This document shows, in pieces, positions 33,541-45,799 of a DNA stretch of 64,000 nt. The stretch is from Citrus sinensis (lineage: Eukaryota; Streptophyta; Magnoliopsida; Sapindales; Rutaceae). The notes beneath the pieces are model-generated. The model was not told the origin of the DNA. It saw only the letters and a list, made by a program, of their open reading frames with translations, and did no database searches. The stretch is from positions 3,388,001 through 3,452,000 of the forward strand of contig NC_068556.1 in NCBI RefSeq assembly GCF_022201045.2, read 5' to 3'. The position numbers were made by a program, and so were the translations under genes. The stretch's first letter is position 1. Every line of letters begins with the position of its first letter.

Positions 33541-36164
33541 ATGTCGACGGCTGAGGTGGATCAATTGACATCGGGAGCGAGCAATCGCATAATCCCGATC
33601 CTAAAAACCCTTAGAACATTGATTTTTTTCATCCAATCGTTCATCTTTTCTCTCGTCATCCTCCTGCTGCCGCGAAGGCCGGCGGCCGGTGCGCCGAAAT
33701 CTCAGGTGAAAAGCTGGAAGAGGAAGTCGATGTTGAGGCGAGAGGATGAGGATACCATGAGACGAAGAGCGTTGGCCGAGGACTTGAAAATGGGATTCGA
33801 GACCGACGACGGGGAGGTCCCGTGCCGCTGGAGTACTTCTCTTTTCTTTGGCGTTAAAAGGAACGCCTTGTTTTGCCGCTCGTGGATTCCGGTCTCCGGT
33901 GAATTGAAGTAAGGTTTTTGAAAAATAAAATATCATAATTATATTTAAGTTGTTTGACTTTGAATGATTACTTTGACTTCCAATTTTGAATTTTGAAATT
34001 TTTACGGACTATTTCGTAATTTTGATTGGTGATTGTCATGTGATTGATGAGAAACAGAGTAAATGGAATTTTAAATTGCAACTAAAATCTCGTTACATTG
34101 TATTATGCTTGCTGTTAGCTTATTATCGGCGCAATTAGTCGTTTCCTTTTCTAACAAAACTCTGGCACTCCAGGGGATTACATTATACAAAAGGATTTAA
34201 GGGGCTTTCGTGCCACATGGGGCTCTGATTCCACAGAGCATTTGCATACATGTACATTTTGTACATTCCTTGCTTGTTGGTGCCTTTATTCTGTTCTATA
34301 TCTGCTTGTTCTAATTTCAAGTGCTTTATTCTTTCAGGGGCATTTTGATCATAATACATGGGCTGAATGAGCACAGGTAATTTTGAATGTCCTGTATTTG
34401 GGGAAGCATTGTTCTGTTTTATTCTTACACTTCTGATTTTATTACAAAAGGTGTGAATACTGATCTTGCCTTTCTGTTATCGGTGTTTGTTTAATTTCAG
34501 TGGGAGGTATGCTCAATTTGCTAGGCAACTAACTTCGTGTAACTTTGGGGTCTATGCTATGGACTGGATAGGTACATTTATAACTTGTTGCTTATCAATT
34601 GTATAAGCTACTTATTTGAAGAGCCACATCAACCAAAAAAAAAAAAAATTCCAAAAAACTCTCCAAATGAGAGTCTTGAAGAGAGAGAAGCACTGTCTCA
34701 TTGAAGAATCTTATTTGGAGAGTATTTTGGAGCCTTGAATTTATTATATTATTTTTTTATCTCATTATTCAAGAGAAGTGTTATAATTGTTATTACTTTT
34801 ATATAGAAAAAAGTTTGATTAAAATAATATATACTTATTTTGATTTGAAGAGTCCTTTTGGAGGTGACTTCTTTTTTTGCTCTTCTATTTGCCACATAGT
34901 TAGTAAATAAGTGTTTAGCAAGTTAAATTATAGAGTTTTTGGTGATGGATTATCTTCTAAAATCTAGGTCATGGTGGGAGCGATGGATTGCATGGATATG
35001 TTCCTTCACTTGACCATGTGGTTGCAGACACGGTAAGTACATTTTATTTTTTCATCATATCTTTTTATATGATCCTCCTTTTGTTCCAAAGCAAAGCATT
35101 CAATTTCTATAACCAATAATCTACTTTTACCAATATTGTTTGGGTCATCCGCTGTCATAATTGCATCTTTAAATTGAATTGTGTCAGCCACATTTTGCAA
35201 ACTGTATCTATTTTGATGTATCTGGCTTGATTCTTAGAATCCATTATGATATGACATTATAACTTCACACACACACACACACATATATATATATTTTAAG
35301 TGAGATGTAACCTCCCTTATGTTCTGATTTAACAGGGGGCTTTCTTGGAAAAAATTAAATTGGAAAATCCAACTGTACCATGCTTCCTTTTTGGTCACTC
35401 TACTGGTGGGGCTGTAGTTCTGAAGGTGAGTCATATGCCGATTTCATATGGTCCCATCTTGGTTGATTTTTAAAAAATTATGGGTTAATACAGCGCACCT
35501 TTGTGCAGGCAGCTTCATATCCCCACATTGAAGCAATGCTGGAGGGAATTGTGCTATCGGCACCAGCTTTGCGTGTTGAGCCAGCACATCCTATTGTGGG
35601 GGTAAGTAGTTATTTTTCTTCCCTTGTTCTTGACTCGATAGATTTACGGAATGATAAGTAGTTTAGCTGATTGAGTTGAATTGTTTAAAATATTTATTTC
35701 TGTTTTCACTAATTAAAAGTTCTTTCGTTGATACTTTTATGCAGGCCGTGGCCCCTCTTTTTTCTCTGGTAGTTCCCAAGTACCAGTTTAAAGGTGCTAA
35801 CAAAAGGGGCGTTCCAGTTTCTAGGGATCCAGCAGCGCTATTGGCAAAGTATTCTGATCCTTTGGTCTACACAGGACCCATAAGGGTCCGAACAGGCCAT
35901 GAGATACTGCGCCTTTCCTCATACTTGAAGCGCAACTTTAAGTCTGTTTCTGTCCCATTCTTTGTTCTTCATGGAACAGGAGACAAAGTTACCGACCCTT
36001 TAGCCTCTCAGGATTTGTACAATGAGGCAGCTTCCAGGTTTAAAGACATTAAGCTGTATGAGGGATTGTTGCATGACCTCCTCTTTGAGCTGGAGCGAGA
36101 TGAGGTTGCACAGGATATAATAGTCTGGTTAGAGAAGAAATTAGGTTGCAGTATTGAAAAATGA
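33541..36164 (+). CDS. Monoacylglycerol-lipase-like alpha/beta hydrolase, 7 exons, 381 aa
   Basis: Exons: 33541-33908, 34338-34376, 34501-34571, 34968-35032, 35336-35425, 35509-35601 and 35745-36164. All introns are GT-AG and the frame stays open across every junction. Residues about 26-43 form a hydrophobic segment, so membrane association is likely. The hydrolase part starts with the oxyanion-side motif HGLNEHS (130-136). The nucleophile is Ser203 in GHSTGG, Asp322 lies in HGTGDKVTDP, and His352 lies in LLHDLLFE: a complete Ser-Asp-His triad. DKVTDP and LYEG-LHDLL-E are typical of plant monoacylglycerol lipases / caffeoylshikimate-esterase-like enzymes, which cleave monoacylglycerols, lysophospholipids or related esters. 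The true substrate cannot be told. The start is the first ATG; the frame is open 102 nt further up but has no ATG there. Confidence 0.92.
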
Positions 36165-36960
36165 AGAAAAGGTGATCCATTCATCTCATAGGAAAGAGGT
36201 GTTTTATTTTCAAGTTTAGGGTTTTCAGCCTTGGGAAGCACTTATTAATCCACACATTAGTGTTGTGGAATCGCACAGATGAAATGTTTGTTTTGCCTGT
36301 AATTGTTTATTAACTATGGTTTGTGCCTCTCAGCAGGAAAAAGAAAAAGAAAAAGAAAAAGAAAAAGAAAACAGAGCATCCTTTTAACGAATGCATTCTT
36401 TTATCTTGCTGCTCGTGTAGGTGATGATGGGTGTCCGTACGAAACGAAATGTTTTGTAAACTGTGAAACAGAATAGAGCACCCCCTCCCTTCTATAGTTA
36501 TTAATCTTCACTGTAATTTATGCACGTATTTTGTCATTATAATTAATTTTCCCATAATTTCTTTTTGAGGAGGTAATACAAAATAATCATATTTCGCAGG
36601 CCAAAGATAATCTACAATTTGAAATTTGATAAGAACCTTCTGAACCGACCGTTCCTAAAGTTCAGGGACTAGGGGACTCGTAATGTGTAAAAGAAATGTA
36701 CTGCAGATAACGAAGTAACTGAAATAACTTGCAATCAAATAATGATGGTAGATTACAACGTTGCATACTCATTGTTCAGGGCTCTGCATCGACATGCTCT
36801 AGTTTTAATCCAGGTGGAACCCAAGAGAAGAGCACTCATTGATGATTCAATACGCGAGAAGCCATATGGAATAGCACACGAGCTCATAGTGTCAAATAAA
36901 TTATAAAATAAAACTAGCAGTACATATGTATAAAGCACAATAACAAATGGCAAAAATATA
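36165..36960. other. Lipase 3' region
   Basis: Probable 3' UTR of the lipase with an (AAAAAG)n tract near 36340-36370, then AT-rich spacer. The convergent LFS-like gene ends at 36964. Confidence 0.45.
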
Positions 36961-36963
36961 AAA

Positions 36964-37482
36964 CTAGGTAGCACTCGTACTCAAATTTTGTCCCATCAGG
37001 AGAGAAGCATGTTCCATCTTCTTAGTCATGAATTTTAGCGAATAATCGATATGAGAGGCAAAATCTTCAAATTTCCACCCTTCAAATGGGTCGGCAACGT
37101 ATGACCACTCGATCCTGCACCCTTTCATTCCATTGTCAAAATTGATGGGAAATACTTTGATGGTCGCCACATACGACTTAATTCCCAAATTATTATCAGT
37201 GACCTCGTAGCTAAGCCACCGTTGTATTGGATCCATGAGAATCAGCTTCTCTTTCACCCATCTGATTGTCACCTCATGACCATCAGATTTAGAGCTAGCG
37301 CAGTAGCGAACCAGACCAGGCTGCCCGGGAACTCCTTCAACCAGGTAACATGTATCAAGATTGGGCAGCCACTTATGTGCGTTGCAAAAATCCTCAAGGC
37401 AAGCCCAAACCTGTTCTGCCGTTATGCTTGCACTCTCAATACTCTCCTTGCCTTTCCATTTGGATAGTTGTTCTTCTGCCAT
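36964..37482 (-). CDS. Lachrymatory-factor-synthase-like START/Bet v 1-fold protein, 172 aa
   Basis: A single-exon minus-strand gene starting at ATG 37482 (MAEEQLSKWKGK). The pattern W-GK...AEQVWACLEDFCNAHKWLP...LVEGVPGQPGLVRYC...VKEKL...Y-VTDNNLGIKSYVATIKV...C-IEWSYVADPFEG is that of the polyketide cyclase / lipid-transport family to which onion lachrymatory factor synthase belongs. The fold makes a hydrophobic pocket with a long C-terminal helix (about residues 135-160). Outside Allium the role is unknown; the onion substrate is not expected here. The length is normal, and no signal peptide is present, so it is probably cytosolic. A decayed close copy lies at 39430-39826, and a second intact member at 49588-50127. 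Confidence 0.9.
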   Translation of the reverse strand: MAEEQLSKWKGKESIESASITAEQVWACLEDFCNAHKWLPNLDTCYLVEGVPGQPGLVRYCASSKSDGHEVTIRWVKEKLILMDPIQRWLSYEVTDNNLGIKSYVATIKVFPINFDNGMKGCRIEWSYVADPFEGWKFEDFASHIDYSLKFMTKKMEHASLLMGQNLSTSAT

Positions 37483-37840
37483 GACTACTCGACTCTTGAG
37501 AGGGAAGTGGAGTTGGCTTTGCTAATTGCTGGATCACTTCACTATCTAATCAAGATATCTAATAGCTCTGGAGCTTTGGCATTATGGGATGGTTGAATCA
37601 AGATGCTTTGTATTGGTGATTTGGTGTGGATTAATAAGATATTGTATTATTGGAAGACTAAATGCAAGGTGGGAAAGAATCTTGTTACTTTGTGGAAAGC
37701 CACAACCACCACTTTTAACGGCTGCTATTATGTGTGTATGTTTATGTGGCTGTGGTCCAAAGAAACAGCCATACACAGCACGTGGGCGGGGTCCTTTTCA
37801 TTTGATGCATAAATTTTGGCAAACACCTTGCCAGGTATAC
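37483..37840. other. Promoter region of the LFS-like gene
   Basis: Upstream region of the minus-strand LFS-like gene. ORFs here on both strands overlap each other and match nothing. CACGTG occurs at 37780-37785. Confidence 0.4.
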
Positions 37841-38045
37841 TAGGTTTTGCGTTAGACTAAATATATGGAAAACTGACTCCATACTCCGCTCTTGGAGTTC
37901 CACTCTAACTACCACTCTCCACTCCAAAAGTAATGGAGCCCACGGAGTGGTATTCTCAATCGTTTTCTAAATTAGTGAAATAAACATTAGAGTGAGAGGA
38001 ATTTACAATCTTCACTCTCACTCCAGAAAGTAAACGCAACCTACA
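37841..38045. mobile_element. Small MITE with GGAGTG-rich TIRs
   Basis: The left part (TAGGTTTTGCGTTAGACT...) and right part (TCCAGAAAGTAAACGCAACC) are imperfect inverted repeats, with ACTCCACTCC-type blocks inside both. The GCGTTTACTTT-GGAGTG end resembles the nested MITE at 59637-60499. Target duplication not fixed. Confidence 0.45.
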
Positions 38046-38049
38046 TACC

Positions 38050-38596
38050 TACAAGTTAAAATATGTGGCACAAATCTAAAAAATAAATCATTGTTCCAAA
38101 TATTTTTTTTAAATATATTTTTTTTCATCTTAAATTTTTAATATGAGGTAATATATATTATTTTGTAATTATACAGATAATTATTACTATATAGAGGTAA
38201 GTTATTTAAGATAAGATCTAAAAAAATTATAACTTATTATAATATAGAGTTTGTTCTTATTTTTAACTAGCTCAAATCAGGAGCATAATTTTTTATGACT
38301 GTGTAAAATTCGTGTATAGAATATCACTATATTGAGATTTTATTGTAAAAACAACGAGTATTAATTTACCTATAATTATAAAGTTTGATAAGAGTTAAAT
38401 TATGTAATGGACGGACTCTAATTATTTGGTTGGTAAACTCGTTGGATAAAACCACGTCTTAACAGATATTTTTTAAAATAAAAAAAAAATAAAGAGAAGA
38501 AAAAAAAATACTAGAATGATAAAATAGGGAGGTACCTTTTCTCTTTGTATATAAAATTAATATTAAATGAACTAATTAAACATGGTCTCTTGGTTT
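38050..38596. other. Intergenic, no gene recognised
   Basis: AT-rich sequence; nothing supported. Confidence 0.35.
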
Positions 38597-38604
38597 ATTT
38601 GGAT

Positions 38605-39073
38605 TAGAGGTGGTAAAATAGGTTATGATACAATTTTTCCGAATTTGTGTTGACAAATTTAAAACGATTAATAAATAAGTTGACATAACATGACAAATAA
38701 TCGTGTTGTATTTGAATTATACCACCTCAATACGGTTACTTATTTATGATACGAATATCAATCCATACATGGTAATATTATTAAAAAAAATTAACTAATA
38801 TATATACTAAACACTAAATTTTCATATAATATATTCATATTATGTTATAAACTTATTTATGTCATGTTAACTTATCTATAACCTACTGTCAAGAATAAAT
38901 TGACATATTTGTTATTTTTAAATTAATTTTTAATTTTTTTATATTAAAAATGTTAAATGAATCAATACGATTAATAAATTAATCGTATTTGTATTGATAA
39001 ACAAATCGTAACTGTATTTTCTTATATTTGACAAGGTACATATATGATATAATTACACCAATTTACACCCCTA
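38605..39073. mobile_element. hAT-type MITE, 469 bp
   Basis: Ends TAGAGGTGGTAAAATAGG and AATTTACACCCCTA are inverted. The flanks ATTTGGAT (38597-38604) and ATTTAAAT (39074-39081) agree at 6 of 8 positions. The size and ends match the hAT MITEs elsewhere in this window. Confidence 0.65.
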
Positions 39074-39429
39074 ATTTAAATAATATTTCCCACCTAAATT
39101 TAAGTGACAAAAAAAAATTAGAACAAATATTAATGAAAGTTAATAACGATAAATTAGTATTAATTTAGTCACTTAGTTACAAATATAATAAATTGATACT
39201 AATTTATCATTGAACTTACAAATATAATAAATGGATACTAATTTATCATTGTACTTTATCGGCATTTTATTAGTTTTTCTCTTTTAACATTTTCTTTTTA
39301 TGATAATAAATTAGTCATTTGGATATCACCTTATAGATTCTAAATTTGTAGTCTTTATGTCAAACAAATACTATAAACTAATAAACTCACAATATAGATC
39401 ATACTACTAGTCAAAATTTACCCAATCTA

Positions 39430-39826
39430 GAGAAAAGAAAGTTCTAACATCCATCTTCTTAGCTATGAATTGAAGACAATTATCAATATGAAAAACCAAA
39501 TCTTCAAGCCTACAACCTTCAAGTGGGTTAGCAACCAATGACCACTTGATCATGCACCCATTATATTGATAAGTACCATTGATTGTTAAGCCACATACGA
39601 ATTTATTCCAAGGTTGGTATCAGTGACCTCATAGCTAAGAGTCTACACATCGTTGGATTAGATCCATCAAAATCAGCTTCTCTTTTGCCCATCTGATATC
39701 GTATGATAGTTTTGTTGAGGCATAATGGTGGACCAAACTAGGCTACCTGAAATTCGCTCAACTCAGTGACACGTGTCAAGATTAGGATGCCACTTATTGG
39801 CGTTGCTGAAATCCTCAGTGCAATGT
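39430..39826 (-). pseudogene. LFS-like pseudogene
   Basis: The minus strand keeps recognisable pieces of the neighbouring LFS-like gene (36964-37482): EDFSNANKWHPNLDTCH then a stop, later SYEVTDTNLGINSYV, and a C-terminal part equivalent to IEWS...LEG--LEDL. The order matches, but stops and frame changes occur repeatedly and the N-terminus (before CTEDF) is absent, replaced by CA-rich satellite on its upstream side. It is a dead tandem copy of the 36964-37482 gene. Confidence 0.85.
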
Positions 39827-39860
39827 GTTGCTGTTAAGCCTCCACTTATTCAAAGTGGAG

Positions 39861-40199
39861 GCACGCCCACACACAAGCACATGCACACGCACGCATGCAC
39901 ACACACAAGTGCGCCCACTCGCACGCACGTGCACACATGCAAGAATGCACACCACACACGCCTACACCCAAGCCCATGCCCACGCACACACGCATGTGCA
40001 CACATGCGAGCATGTACACCACACACGCACGCACACGTCCACGCCCACGCCCACACGCACACATGGACGCACGCACACACATGCACATATTCAAGCATGT
40101 GCACCACACACACATGCACACGTCTATGCCCACGCTCACGCCCACGCCCACACGCACACACGCCCACGCACACATACAAACACACACGCACATACTAAC
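39861..40199 (+). repeat. CACACG/CACGCC-type satellite, 340 bp
   Basis: A degenerate (CA)n/(CACGCC)n block on the plus strand keeps all frames open on both strands, which gives His/Thr-rich and Cys/Val-rich spurious ORFs. It lies where the 5' part of the LFS pseudogene should be. Confidence 0.9.
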
Positions 40200-40390
40200 A
40201 CTATATGGATTTTTTTTTTAATTATGTAATTTTTTTATTTGTCAACTTTCTTTATCTTTAAAATAACGCTTTGAAGATCACCGAATAAAACAAGTTGTTG
40301 GGAGCATTATACGTGTAATGCTCATTATAATTATAAAATATTACTTGTTTGCATGCATATAAGAGAATGAATGAATTAATATTTCTTATA

Positions 40391-40959
40391 TCAACTTTCT
40401 CAACAAGATTGTATACAAATAAAGAACCACTTATTGGTTTATGTTTCAAGAATGAAATGTATTTAATAAGTCAATACTTGTGGAGTCAACTATTGGGTAT
40501 CTTTCTCTTAAGTTCTGCTCTATAAGGAATAAGTGAATCGAGGCTTTTCTTTTCCTGGCATTGTAGGTCATCAGTAAGATAATGAGATTTGCACATTTAT
40601 ACCAAAGAACTATTAGAAGTTTACTGTAGTTTACATTGTCCACAAAAACCCATGCTTTATATATAAGCATTATCATCAATCATACAAGAACAATTGTACT
40701 TTTCCCCTCACTTCAAAGACAACTTGAACTGCACCAAACTTCTAACAACTCATAAGTATAAACGTGCAAATCTCATTAGCTTGTTAAAGACTTACAAGAC
40801 AAATATAAGAGTCTTGATTCACTCATTACTCGTAGAGTAAAACTTAAGAGAAAGATACCTAATAGGTGGCTCTATGGTATTAACTTATTGAATACATTTT
40901 ATTTTTAAAACAAAACCAACTGGTTTTTCATTTGTATACAATCTTGTTGAGAAAGTTGA
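40391..40959. repeat. Long imperfect inverted repeat (foldback)
   Basis: The left arm 40391-40602 (begins TCAACTTTCTCAACAAGATT) pairs with the right arm 40756-40959 (ends AATCTTGTTGAGAAAGTTGA), with about 75-80% match and a loop of about 150 bp. There is no coding function. It may be an old inverted duplication or a foldback element. Confidence 0.75.
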
Positions 40960-41489
40960 CCTAAAGTTTGAGACTACAGATCTTGCCAAATTGATATAAG
41001 ATATAGACCATTTTTCATCATCTGAATTGTTGAATTCATTACTAGATATAGAAGCCCTCGCATACTGCTGGTTTCAGAGGTTAAGAATTAAAGAGAGTTA
41101 TGCCTAAAAGACGTTTTTGTTTCACAAACATAATGGCAGAGAAAGCATAGATGATTGTGCTTTAACTGTAAGCTTCTTCGATGGTCTTGACTACAGAAAC
41201 TTGCTTCATGCCAAAGTAAAAGACCATTAGATTTAATTAAACTTCTGAACTCCTGTAAAGAGGCACATCAATAGTCTTTGGTTCACACTTTACGTGTTGA
41301 GAAAAATTTAAGGAAAAAGTTCCACATGGGTAGATTCACATGTATCATTTGCATATTGTTTCATTAGATTTTGGCACTCAAAATTTGTCAAACAGGTGCT
41401 TCTATATCAACACTATACAATTTTCTTCATAGTGTCAAAAATCTGCATAATAACATAGATCCTTGGTTCGAGATTTGTGATTTTTTGAT

Positions 41490-41768
41490 ATGACACTTAA
41501 TGATGATCTATTCTTTTCCCTAAAAGTCTTGAATTCCTTACTAAATCTAAAGGATGATGGGTACTTAGATGTAAGTTCAACTTGTGGCACTGATGGTAAT
41601 CCCTTCTCCTTAGATCAAGCACATCAAGTCTCTAACACTGTATCATTATTTAACAACTTAGAAGAGCTACTGGACTTCATTCTTCCTGATAATGAAGTTA
41701 ACCTTCAAATTGAAGAAATAAACGACAAGTATAACTTAAAAATGAGTGATACTACCTTTGCAAAGTAA
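41490..41768 (+). other. Open frame of 92 codons, unrecognised
   Basis: ATG-started frame with acidic, Leu/Asn-rich composition (opening MTLNDDLFFSLKVLNSLLNL). Codons beyond the stop also read protein-like (MPLDPLTPNSIDKLSKTKAP), so this may be part of a decayed gene. I cannot name a family, and no splice or promoter context supports it as a live gene. Confidence 0.2.
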
Positions 41769-41769
41769 G

Positions 41770-43546
41770 ATTTTGAAATAACAACTATCATGCCTCTGGA
41801 TCCTCTTACACCAAATAGCATAGATAAACTTTCTAAAACAAAGGCACCACTAGCTGCGCCGATACATAGGGCAATAGCAGTAGAATAAAAATTAGAAAAA
41901 TTTGGTCTTTCCTTTCGAGATAAAAGTGGCGCTGGACATGCTTAAAGCATCATCTTCCAATCCAGAAACAACTGAGCAGTGATAATAATAAAATAAAGGT
42001 GAATGATGTTTGATTGTTAATCTGCATCACATAAATAATCAATAAGATGATTAGAATATTAAATTGTATACTTTGTACCTTGTAGTTTCGACATTTTCTA
42101 GTTATGTCATAAATTTATTTTTTACTATCATGTTATCTATATCAACAAATGACAAAAGTGAAAATATTAGAAAGAAAAGAACACCAGACAAATAATTCAC
42201 AGCAATATCATCATATTCCTAAGTCTTATTCTCTGCTTATGACTCCTAGAACCTTAATACAGATATCTTTCCACTTCTGCCTATTTGGACAAAAGAGAAA
42301 GTCATTAGCGGCTTGTTGCCTTTAATTATTACTAGCTTCATCATTTGCGCAAATAGCAACAGTCCAAGATACAGTATTGGCATAATACCAAACATGAAAG
42401 GTTTGAACATGAGAAGATGCATGATGTACCATTATGTAAATTTGACTAAGTGCCATATAGTTATGCAGATTATAGCTAACGCTCATGCTACCAAACTCTA
42501 TTACTGAATGTCTAAATCAATAGCAAGGATTCAGTATTAGAAAGTGTCAATAGTGTGGTATCTTAAACATGACAAGGTGGTACACGCCCACCTAGAAATG
42601 GCATGCATAAGTCTACCACATAACATAAGTAGAAGGTATAAAAGAAGTACACACAATCTCAAAAATTACATAGAAATGTGGGTATGCACATTGATAGATT
42701 ATACAAATGCAAATTTAATATAAACTAGTTAATAAAAAATTATGGCCTAATGTTCCAACTTAAACACAATAATATACAAATGGTCTAAGATTTTAAAGAC
42801 AAAATATACCTTTGTGTCTATAGTTTTTCCTACCTTCCCAAAATTTAATGTAACAACCATCCAAGAATCTTTATCAAGTAGATATACGAAGAAAATGAGC
42901 TGACATATAAAGCTTACAACAACTGACTTTGCTATATTTTGAATAATTTTAAAAAGTTTCATGAAATTAAATGACAAAGTCCAAATTTGCTTATTGCTAT
43001 ATTTAAATGCATATACCTCTCAAAGTTTGTAATTCAAAGAATATATCACAAGAAAAAACATCATCATAATGGTATTATTAAATTATTTGCTACTCATCTA
43101 GTTAGTATATTATTTTCCTATCATCTGTGCATCTCAACATCAAACGCTGTCAGTGGCAACTTTTGTGCCATGGGAGGAGTATTTCTCCATCAGTTTTGAG
43201 TTAACTCAACATCAAATTCTTTCTCATATTCAACCTTTTTCTCTCAATGCCTTCCGCCTCTTGCATATATCCTCTCTGCATGCACTTTTATCAGCATGTC
43301 CCTTGTAGCATGAGAGTTTTCTATTTCTTTGTCTTGAACCTTTATGAACTTGGCAATTTCCTCTTGCCTGCAATCATGTAATAAAAAATGTAAGAAAATA
43401 ATAAGAACATCAATACCCAAAACTGATCAATTGAAAGGTGAAATAAAAGCAAGGGTGTGAATAATTAACAGCTTAAAAAAAACACACAGGTAGTCCAACC
43501 TAGTCTAATCCTGCCAAGAAAAAGGTCCATATTAGTATTTTTAAAT
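41770..43546. other. Intergenic with an exon-like patch
   Basis: On the minus strand, 43371 down to about 43197 follows an acceptor-like TTGCAG and reads QEEIAKFIKVQDKEIENSHA, then a stop within a Glu/Lys-rich continuation. It is coiled-coil-like and unidentified. The rest shows nothing. Confidence 0.25.
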
Positions 43547-43551
43547 GTACT

Positions 43552-45295
43552 TAGTGTGTGCAATCTCTAATGTTATGGGTGTCAATATGCAAGTGTGCAC
43601 AACAAGTAATATACTGATAAGTATTCAGATCGTCTTCATAGTGATTGATGTTATCATATTTGGTACAGTAACCTTAATAATGCAGTCTTACTTTAATCTA
43701 AAATAAGACAATTTATGAAACTAACTAATTAAAATAAAAGTGCAATAAAGAAAATGAAATAAAGAAAATTTTCATGTCAACACAAGGATGTAACGAATGA
43801 GAATTGAGTAGTTGAGTGAATAAACTCACTTAATGGCATTGACTATTTTTCAATTACAGTACCGTTGCTACAGTATCTACTACAGCACTAGATAGAATCC
43901 CTCACGCATCCTCAACTGTCGTTTGTTGGATATCTTATACCTAATGCAACCTAATAGTGACCAATTGTTACGCCAACATTAAAGATATCATTAATCGCTC
44001 TAGGTTCCATTTACCCTACAAGGTAAATCTCTATATCTAGTTCATCATTAATTTTATATCAAAATAAGACAATTTATGAACCTAACTAATTAAAATAAAA
44101 GTGCAATAAATAAAATGAAATAAAGAAAATTTTCATGTCAACACAAGGATGTAACGAATGAGAATCGAGTAGTTGAGTGAATAAACTCACTTAATGGCAT
44201 TGACTATTTTTCAACTACAGTACCGTTGCTACAGTATCTACTACAGCACTGGATAGAATCCTTCACGCATCCTCAACTGTCGTTTGTTGGATATCTTATA
44301 CCAAATGCAACCTAATAGTAACCAATTGTTACGCCAACATTAAAGATATCATTAATCGCTCTAGGTTCCATTTACCCTACAAGGTAAATCTCTATATCTA
44401 GTTCATTATTAATTTTATATCAAGCACGACCCTATTCAAATTAAAATTAACTCAACTTCGGAAACCCAATCTAAAACCAAGTATTGTTTTAATAAGATCC
44501 ACTAAATCAGACCTTTTTTAGGCTTTTTCTTAACTAATATCCCTAAATAGGGGATCATCCGAAATAGAGAATAAATAAATACAATTAAGACAAAATGTTA
44601 TAGTAAACATAGAACAACACGCGTATATTAGTCAAACATCCATTAAGATCGTTTATTACTCAGTTACAATCAAATTCAGTTCATGATTTACGATAAAAAA
44701 ATAAATAAAAGAGTTTTAGCAATCCAATACATCCCCATGAATATATAAAAAACAAGAAAAGAATAAGAAAAATTGATTCTCAATTGATCTCTACGATTTT
44801 TTCTCTGTCAGCCTTTAATCTCCCTTTTGATTTCTATTTTTCTTATGTTTCTCTCTTTGGTTTATTCCTTGGGTGACGACTCTCTCTTTCTCTTTGTGTG
44901 TATGCTCCTTTTATAGCTTAGAATTAGGACAACCGAAAGTCTAAGGAGCGTATCTTCCATCTTTGGAAACTCCATATTGCAATTCTCTAAGTATCTCACG
45001 TGAAATCTTCTCTGTCAATGCTCTAGGATTGCTACAGCAACAGTGCTACAACAATGGTGCTACAGCAACGACTACTGCATGTTACTTAAAATTTAAGCTT
45101 TCGGTCACCTATAATTATGCATATGATTTAAGCACAAATTAATCTAAAACAAACTAAATTTATTAAAAATAAACTAAAATGGATGTGCATGCAAAATATA
45201 ATTAAAATGCAATAAAAACATATCATTTACTCTGTAAGTATTATTGATTCAAGTCTAAAAGTGTCATGATAACTCTCATTTTGTAGAGTTATCAG
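43552..45295 (-). mobile_element. Minus-strand solo LTR-like repeat, 1744 bp, TSD GTACT
   Basis: Read on the minus strand it starts TGATAACTCTACAAAATGAG (a terminal hairpin) and ends GCACACACTA. GTACT lies on both sides (43547-43551 and 45296-45300). A minus-strand TATA box CTATAAAAGGAGC near 44909-44921 gives a sensible U3/R order. The borders are TG...TA rather than TG...CA, so the left border is less certain. A second hairpin end of the family starts this window. Confidence 0.6.
43701..44422. repeat. 361-bp tandem duplication, two copies
   Basis: Units 43701-44061 and 44062-44422 are nearly identical, differing at about ten sites. They lie inside the solo LTR, so this is a private duplication in its U5/R side. 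Confidence 0.9.
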
Positions 45296-45300
45296 TACTT

Positions 45301-45799
45301 ATATCTTGTTTTCGCATTTACTGCAACAAACTGCAACGAACATCTACAACACTAATCTAAAATCCATACTCAAATCTTTTGTTTGAGTTGAGCAGATGAT
45401 TAATTACAAAAGAAGATAAGATTAGCACATATTCCACCTAATCCACTTTCTTTTTGTCGCTAGCCTCCTCCATAACCACTTTCGGATTCATATTCTTTAT
45501 AGTCTCTGATGGTTGAGGTTGAGATCCATTACTCAGACTGATATATCTCTCAACTACTTTAGGGTCTTTAATAGAGCCCTTAGTGTGTGAGACACCATCA
45601 AGAAGAACATATGTACGACGGTAAAAAAAAAAAAAAAAGATTGTCATTTTCCATGTTTGGTAGGTCGCACCCACAAACAAATATACATTATAAACCAGCA
45701 TAATTGTTGATGCATGTGACACAAGGTGCACACATTGCAATCATAAGAAAATCGCTCTCTATTTCAATTAGTTCATAAAAATCACAACTATTTAAGACG
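45301..45799. other. Intergenic, no gene recognised
   Basis: A minus-strand open stretch (about 45438-45740) ends ASDKKKVD and contains LLDGVSHTKGSIKDPKVVE, which looks protein-like but is unidentified. Its first half reads through a poly-A tract. A gene relic is possible. Confidence 0.25.

Noticed and set aside
39773..40229. Five overlapping His/Thr-rich or Cys/Val-rich ORFs of 108-141 codons
   Set aside because: Artefact of the CACACG satellite, which has no stops in any frame.
43701..44422. CRISPR-like or satellite array
   Set aside because: Only two 361-bp units in tandem, no spacer pattern; it is an internal duplication of an LTR.
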